This document shows positions 8,033 to 11,080 of a stretch of DNA of 11,080 bases, piece by piece. The notes below the pieces were generated by a model. The model made no database searches. It had not been told where the DNA came from and was given only the letters and a program-made list of their open reading frames with translations. This stretch comes from JBAVQS01 sp049694275 (GTDB taxonomy: Bacteria > Chloroflexota > Anaerolineae > UBA4142 > SHND01). The stretch is taken from assembly GCA_049694275.1 (NCBI GenBank), contig JBAVQS010000065.1, positions 1 through 11,080 of the forward strand, written 5' to 3'. The translations under genes and the position numbers were made by a program. Numbering within the stretch: position 1 is the stretch's first letter; each line of letters opens with the position of its first letter.

Positions 8033-8048
8033 ATGAAAGCACTTTCAT
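8033..8048. promoter_or_regulatory. LacI-type operator O1 over the operon start site
   Basis: ATGAAAG-CA-CTTTCAT is a perfect inverted repeat (7-bp arms, 2-base centre). Its core TGAAAGCACTTTCA differs by one central base from the symmetric TGAAAGCGCTTTCA that many LacI/GalR and CcpA sites approach. It touches the -10 box (8047-8052) and covers the expected start of transcription near 8040, so a bound repressor would block RNA polymerase. The likely ligand is the LacI protein encoded 130 bp downstream. Confidence 0.8.
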
Positions 8049-8074
8049 TATATCGAAAAAGCACTATTTGTCAA
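8047..8074 (-). promoter_or_regulatory. Consensus sigma-70-type promoter of the lacI-agl-ams operon
   Basis: Read on the minus strand: TTGACA (8069-8074), 16-base spacer, TATAAT (8047-8052). Both hexamers match the consensus in all six positions. Transcription would start near 8040 and give a leader of about 140 bases before the regulator ATG at 7901. This perfect promoter, clamped by operators, fits tight repression with strong induction. Confidence 0.85.
8056..8069. promoter_or_regulatory. Second, degenerate operator O2 in the promoter spacer
   Basis: AAAAAG-CA-CTATTT is an inverted repeat with one mismatch and shares AAAGCACT with O1. It sits between the -10 and -35 boxes. Its centre is 22 bp from that of O1, about two helical turns, so two repressor dimers would sit on the same face of the DNA. 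The resemblance is clear but the A/T-rich arms make it less certain than O1. Confidence 0.5.
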
Positions 8075-8084
8075 GAGTAAATGC

Positions 8085-8111
8085 AAAATTCCCGAGAAAT
8101 AGGGCAATTTT
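8085..8111. terminator. Terminator-like hairpin ahead of the operon promoter
   Basis: AAAATTCCC (8085-8093) pairs with GGG-C-AATTTT (8102-8111): nine base pairs with one bulged C and an 8-base loop. The A-tract, short GC stem and T-tract resemble a weak two-way intrinsic terminator. A competing outer pairing exists: ATGCAAAA (8081-8088) with TTTTGCAT (8120-8127), exact. It lies between the end of the upstream minus-strand gene and the -35 box at 8069-8074, where it would shield the regulated operon from read-through. Confidence 0.5.
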
Positions 8112-8149
8112 CACACCAGTTTTGCATCTCCATGTTTGTATTTTTTCCC

Positions 8150-8338
8150 TCAAGGAACCCGGCGCGCGCGAAAACCAAAAACCGGGATCCCCAGACCTTC
8201 GCCGTCTATTTTCAGCCCTGTAACTCTCGGGTTCCACAAGCGGTCCCCATATTCAGCAATCACCTTCACGGCATCGCCGGGCGATAGTGTGCGTGTGTTC
8301 AACACCTCGCGTGTATTCTGCGAGTCGATTGCCAGCGC
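8150..8338 (-). pseudogene. Displaced C-terminal segment of the upstream membrane protein gene
   Basis: Directly after the stop of the gene at 8344-8985, a different minus-strand frame is open for 62 codons to a TGA at 8150-8152. It reads ALAIDSQNTREVLN, LSPGDAVKVIAEYGDRLWNP, RVTGLKIDGEGLGIPVFGFR and ends RARRVP: a varied, soluble, protein-like sequence with no start codon of its own. The same frame continues upstream as ERQDTSMAELS, broken by a TAG at 8339-8341 (one change from CAG). It therefore looks like the original C-terminal domain, cut off by a frameshift plus a nonsense change. The plus strand is also open here by chance, so coding status is not proven. A sequencing error could explain the frameshift but less easily the stop as well. 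Confidence 0.45.
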
Positions 8339-8343
8339 CTAGC

Positions 8344-8985
8344 TCAACTCGGCCATTGAGGTATCCTGTCGCTCGTGTTGGAAAAGGCCTGCGCGTTCAG
8401 TCCTTTTGCCTGCTCGGTGGCAAGCAGCGCGATTCCATTCGACGGCCCAGGTGGTGGTTGTGCAGACGGCAGAACCAGTCCAGCGGGAGAGGTCGCCTTG
8501 GGGAGAGGCGTGGGCGAACTGTAGGGCGCGACGATAATGGTTCTGGTTGGTGTGAGGAGCCCGCCCAGAGTAGCCAGTCCCAGCACGAGGAGCAGAACGA
8601 CGACAATGACGGCGAGGATGATCAATGGAGCGCGTGATGTCGACCGTCGAGTTGCGGCCGGCGGGGGGGGCGGTAACGGCGGCGCAACGGGAGGCGATGC
8701 GGCCGGCGGGGGCGCAGAAACCGGGGGTGGAAGGGCAGGGAAAAGGGGATCAGGCAAAGGCGGTGTAGCCGCCGCCGGTGGATTTGCTTCCACCCATTTT
8801 TGCCCGTCATGCACGTACCACTTGCCGCTATCTGCTCCGAGCATCCAGTAATGCCCGTCTGCAGCCTGGAACACCAGGTCATTGAGGGCCGCTTCGTACT
8901 GGGCGCGTGTAATCTGCCCTGCCCCAAGCTGCCCACGCAGACGGAAATATTGATCCTCCCTCTGCTGGAACGGGTCGTTCACCAT
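8344..8985 (-). CDS. Single-pass membrane protein with SHOCT-like N-terminus, probably truncated
   Basis: 213 residues, function unknown. Residues 10-40 (EDQYFRLRGQLGAGQITRAQYEAALNDL and on) resemble a SHOCT-type short helical module. Residues 43-70 form a Trp/Tyr-rich patch (GHYWMLGADSGKWYVHDGQKW) like small WG/GYF-type modules. Residues 70-112 are almost entirely Pro and Ala, then RRSTSR, and one membrane segment at about 119-144. A Pro/Ser-rich outer stretch follows. The last residues (FSNTSDRIPQWPS) look like out-of-frame sequence, and a more protein-like continuation lies in another frame at 8150-8338, so the gene is probably broken near its 3' end. The start has a GGGAG 5-7 bases upstream. 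A promoter with a perfect TATAAT lies 61 bp before it. It is transcribed away from the gene at 9216. I infer a membrane-anchored protein with a cytoplasmic N-terminal part. Confidence 0.75.
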   Translation of the reverse strand: MVNDPFQQREDQYFRLRGQLGAGQITRAQYEAALNDLVFQAADGHYWMLGADSGKWYVHDGQKWVEANPPAAATPPLPDPLFPALPPPVSAPPPAASPPVAPPLPPPPPAATRRSTSRAPLIILAVIVVVLLLVLGLATLGGLLTPTRTIIVAPYSSPTPLPKATSPAGLVLPSAQPPPGPSNGIALLATEQAKGLNAQAFSNTSDRIPQWPS

Positions 8986-9045
8986 ATCTTCTCCCCGGCG
9001 CGGCGTCGCGCCTGGCGCATATCACATCTGTTCTTTGTGACCCTC

Positions 9046-9075
9046 ATTATAGGGGGGATAGAGTGCGTGCGTCAA
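9046..9075 (-). promoter_or_regulatory. Promoter of the SHOCT-like membrane protein gene
   Basis: On the minus strand: TTGACG (9070-9075), 18-base spacer, TATAAT (9046-9051). The -10 matches consensus fully and the -35 in five of six positions. The start would fall near 9039, leaving a leader of about 54 bases. The -35 box lies in the left arm of the inverted repeat at 9067-9114, so a protein bound there could regulate it. Confidence 0.65.
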
Positions 9076-9114
9076 TGGCGTCGGTATTAAGGTTCCGTTA
9101 ATTACCTGACGCAC
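9067..9114. repeat. Composite inverted repeat in the divergent intergenic region
   Basis: The outer arms GTGCGTCA (9067-9074) and TGACGCAC (9107-9114) are exact reverse complements. Inside, GGTATTAA (9083-9090) pairs with TTAA-T-TACC (9098-9106) around the loop GGTTCCG, with one bulged base. The left arm has eight unpaired bases between its two stems. It covers the -35 box of the minus-strand gene. It could be a regulator site or a structured remnant. Confidence 0.55.
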
Positions 9115-9153
9115 AAATGGGGGCTGACTCTTATGATTTTTTAACTCACGACG

Positions 9154-9175
9154 GCGATTCTCATGGTAGAATCGC
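9154..9175 (+). promoter_or_regulatory. Palindrome with extended -10 promoter ahead of the membrane protein gene
   Basis: GCGATTCT (9154-9161) and AGAATCGC (9168-9175) are exact reverse complements around CATGGT. Within it, TGG-TAGAAT (9164-9172) fits an extended -10 promoter for the plus-strand gene starting at 9216; I see no good -35. Transcription would start near 9179, 26 bases before the GGAGGT ribosome binding site. A promoter inside a palindrome suggests an operator, but no candidate regulator is adjacent. Confidence 0.45.
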
Positions 9176-9215
9176 GCGATCGATATTGCTTGATGTGGCA
9201 TTGTGGAGGTAGCTC

Positions 9216-10055
9216 ATGGGGCCAAAACAGCTGACGCGAGAAATGCGGGCACTCTTTTACGTTGCCAGCATTCTGGTCTTGATTATCGGCATTCCGCTTT
9301 TTCTCCTGTCTGATCAAACCCAAATCTTTTTTGCATGGACCATCAAGTCGTCCTTAACCGCGGCCTTTCTCGGCGGGTCTTATTGGTCCGCATTCGTCCT
9401 CGAATTCCTCTCGGCGCGCGAGCGGTTGTGGGTCAATGCGCGTCCTGCGGTGCATGCCGTATTCTGTTTTACCGCGCTAACCCTTGTCGTCACCCTGGTG
9501 CACCTCGACAAGTTTCACCTGAATGCTCCCCTGTTTATCACCGTCGCCGGCACCTGGATGTGGCTGGGAGTCTATGCGGTGGTGCCGATGATCATGGTCG
9601 TCCTGTGGGTGCTCCAGTCTCGCTCCCCCGGCGCCGCGCCGGCGCGCAACGCGCCGCTGCCGATGTGGATGCGGGGAATCGGCGCGCTGAACACGGCGGT
9701 CCTGCTCGTGTTGGGTCTCCTCTTGCTCCTGCTCGCCGATTCAATGCAGCCTCTATGGCCCTGGGCGCTCACGGCGCTTACCGCTCGCGCGATCGGCGCC
9801 TGGTTGATTGGCCTTGGGGTTGCAACCGGCCAGGTGGTCTGGGACAATGACCTGCGCCGCGCCCGCGCCGTCATGACGAGCGCGATTGCCTTTGGGGTGC
9901 TCCAGTTTATCGCGCTGGCCCGGTATGGGAATGAGATAAACTGGGGCGCTGCGAATGCCTGGCTCTATGCCGCGTTCCTCGTCGATTTCCTGGTCGTCGG
10001 CGTCTATGGCGCAATGCGCGCCTGGGCGATTCGAGACGCGCTTCAAGCCCAGTAG
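9216..10055 (+). CDS. Polytopic membrane protein of unknown function
   Basis: 279 residues, family not recognised. About eight hydrophobic segments can be seen: 12-31, 40-62, 78-97, 108-133, 152-174, 183-208, 219-236 and 246-268. The loop at 135-150 is Pro/Ala-rich and soluble. Paired features such as SYWSAFVLEF, GTWMWLGVYAVVPM, ARAIGAWLIGLGVATG and FLVDFLVVGVYGAMRAW recur in small integral-membrane proteins I associate with Chloroflexota and Actinobacteria, but I cannot name a transport or enzyme activity, and I see no metal-binding or catalytic cluster. There is no cleavable signal peptide. GGAGGT at 9205-9210 is well placed for this ATG. It runs divergently from the gene at 8985 and is 183 bp before modA, so it is not clearly in an operon with either. 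Confidence 0.8.
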   Translation: MGPKQLTREMRALFYVASILVLIIGIPLFLLSDQTQIFFAWTIKSSLTAAFLGGSYWSAFVLEFLSARERLWVNARPAVHAVFCFTALTLVVTLVHLDKFHLNAPLFITVAGTWMWLGVYAVVPMIMVVLWVLQSRSPGAAPARNAPLPMWMRGIGALNTAVLLVLGLLLLLLADSMQPLWPWALTALTARAIGAWLIGLGVATGQVVWDNDLRRARAVMTSAIAFGVLQFIALARYGNEINWGAANAWLYAAFLVDFLVVGVYGAMRAWAIRDALQAQ

Positions 10056-10099
10056 GCTCGACCTCCTCTCGTTCGGACCTGGCGGGGTAACTTGTCGCC

Positions 10100-10116
10100 G
10101 GCGCGATGCGCGCGCC
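10100..10116 (+). repeat. Small hairpin after the membrane protein gene
   Basis: GGCGCG (10100-10105) and CGCGCC (10111-10116) form a 6-bp stem with a 5-base loop, 44 bases past the stop codon. AATTAACC follows rather than a T-run, so at best it is a weak or Rho-assisted terminator. Confidence 0.35.
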
Positions 10117-10148
10117 AATTAACCACCATTGTGGAATGGCTGGAAAGT

Positions 10149-10211
10149 AACCGCGCTGAACTGTCCACGTCTCGGGCTACAGGGCGCGCCAATCCAATGC
10201 GCCGCGCGGTT
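10149..10211 (+). repeat. Inverted repeat in the modA upstream region
   Basis: AACCGCGC (10149-10156) is the exact reverse complement of GCGCGGTT (10204-10211). A shorter GGCGC/GCGCC pair lies inside it. The outer arm ends 13 bases before the AGGAGG ribosome binding site of modA (10225-10230), so the fold could influence translation. I do not recognise a known riboswitch in it. I see no clear promoter in the 183-bp gap. Confidence 0.35.
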
Positions 10212-10238
10212 CAGAAACGACTGTAGGAGGTCTGGCAT

Positions 10239-11075
10239 ATGCCACATAACTCGAAGCTTGCACTGATATTATTCCTCGCCGTTCTTTTGGTCGCGTGCGC
10301 CGCGCCGACCGCGGTTCCGCCGCCAACGCCCGCGACAATCCCCGCGGTGGGTGCGAACACGGGCGGAACTAGTCTGACTGTCTTGGCCGCCGCTTCGCTA
10401 ACCGACGCCTTCAAAAACATCGGCAAGGCCTTTGAAGCCAAGCACGCCGGCGTAAATGTCCGCTTTAGCTTTTCAGGATCACAACAACTGCGCGCCCAGA
10501 TTGAGCAAGGGGCGCAAGCCGACGTGTTCGCGAGCGCCGACGCCAAGAACATGGACCCGCTCAAGACCGCGGGCTTGTTGACCGGTGATCCGCAAGTGTT
10601 TGCGCATAACGTTCTGACGATCATTGCGCCCAAAGCGAACCCCGCGGGATTGACCACATTGCAAGACCTGTCCAAACCGGGCGTCAAAATTGTCCTGGCC
10701 GATGCGAGCGTGCCCGCCGGCAACTATACCCTTCAAATGCTCGACAAGCTCTCGGCTGATCCGGCCTATGGCGCCGATTTCAAGACAAAGGTCCTGGCCC
10801 GGGTTGTGTCAAAGGAAACGGATGTCAGGTCCGTTGTGTCCAAGGTGAGTCTGGGCGAAGCGGATGCCGGGGTCGTGTATACCACGGATGCTCAGGTGGC
10901 CGCCGACAAGGTGTCCACGATCTCAATCCCTGACAAATACAACGTCATCGCGACGTACCCCATTGCCGTCATTAAGAGCAGCGCCAACTCCAACCTGGCG
11001 CAGCAGTTCGTGGATTTTGTGCTCTCGGCGGATGGACAGGCCCTCCTGGCCCAGTATGGATTCGTCCAGCGGTAG
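10239..11075 (+). CDS. modA: Molybdate ABC transporter substrate-binding lipoprotein ModA
   Basis: 278 residues, complete. It binds molybdate (or tungstate) outside the membrane for the ModBC importer, feeding molybdenum-cofactor synthesis. The signal peptide ends in lipobox LVAC (C20), followed by a Pro/Thr/Ala tether (21-40). The ModA domain begins at SLTVLAAASLTDAFKNIGKAF, where S53 corresponds to the first oxyanion-binding serine. It continues with FSFSGSQQLRAQIEQGAQADVFASAD (second binding serine near 79-81), VFAHNVLTIIAP, DASVPAGNYTLQMLDKL and GEADAGVVYTTDA, with Y214 as the usual C-terminal oxyanion contact. Length and end (FVDFVLSADGQALLAQYGF) are normal for the family. An AGGAGG lies 8 bases before the ATG. 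modB and modC would be expected just beyond the right edge; only five bases remain after the stop. Confidence 0.94.
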   Translation: MPHNSKLALILFLAVLLVACAAPTAVPPPTPATIPAVGANTGGTSLTVLAAASLTDAFKNIGKAFEAKHAGVNVRFSFSGSQQLRAQIEQGAQADVFASADAKNMDPLKTAGLLTGDPQVFAHNVLTIIAPKANPAGLTTLQDLSKPGVKIVLADASVPAGNYTLQMLDKLSADPAYGADFKTKVLARVVSKETDVRSVVSKVSLGEADAGVVYTTDAQVAADKVSTISIPDKYNVIATYPIAVIKSSANSNLAQQFVDFVLSADGQALLAQYGFVQR

Positions 11076-11080
11076 CATAT

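Noticed and set aside
10056..10238. Molybdenum-cofactor riboswitch ahead of modA
   Set aside because: Inverted repeats exist, but I could not match the conserved core of that riboswitch.
1..11080. CRISPR array, tRNA/rRNA genes, transposase or integrase, phage genes
   Set aside because: Looked for on both strands; nothing supporting any of these was seen.

Overview
The window looks like a piece of a chromosome from a free-living, moderately GC-rich bacterium. The style of the lipoproteins (a lipobox followed by a long Thr/Pro or Pro/Ala linker), the mix of families, and the shape of the unidentified membrane proteins suggest Chloroflexota. That is an inference from composition; there is no rRNA or phylogenetic marker here.

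Left part (1-8080, all minus strand): a sugar-uptake and sucrose-processing operon, read from right to left. It starts at a consensus promoter (TTGACA, 16 bp, TATAAT at 8047-8074) that overlaps a near-perfect LacI-type palindrome. The genes in order of transcription are: a LacI-family repressor; a lipoprotein sugar-binding protein (AglE type); two permeases (AglF and AglG type, stop and start codons overlapping by one base); a small lipoprotein with an FGE/SUMF1 fold but no catalytic cysteine pair; and an amylosucrase cut off by the left edge. The inferred logic is that the LacI protein senses a sugar, the ABC importer brings in sucrose or another alpha-glucoside, and cytoplasmic amylosucrase turns sucrose into alpha-1,4-glucan plus fructose. 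No ABC ATPase is present in the window. A strong 12-bp hairpin lies between aglE and aglF, where it could set a higher level of binding protein than of permease.

Middle (8081-9215): a terminator-like hairpin, then a minus-strand gene for a single-pass membrane protein with a SHOCT-like N-terminus and a Pro-rich linker. Its C-terminal part seems displaced into another frame and is interrupted by a TAG, so the gene may be decaying. The 230-bp divergent intergenic region holds two sizeable inverted repeats and promoter-like sequences for both directions.

Right part (9216-11080, plus strand): an eight-segment membrane protein of unknown function, then a complete ModA-type molybdate-binding lipoprotein whose partners (modB, modC) would lie beyond the right edge.

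The best candidates for further work are the twin-operator promoter, the pseudo-FGE lipoprotein inside a sugar operon, the extra loop in the amylosucrase, and the broken membrane protein gene. I do not see a clearly new defence or mobile system here.
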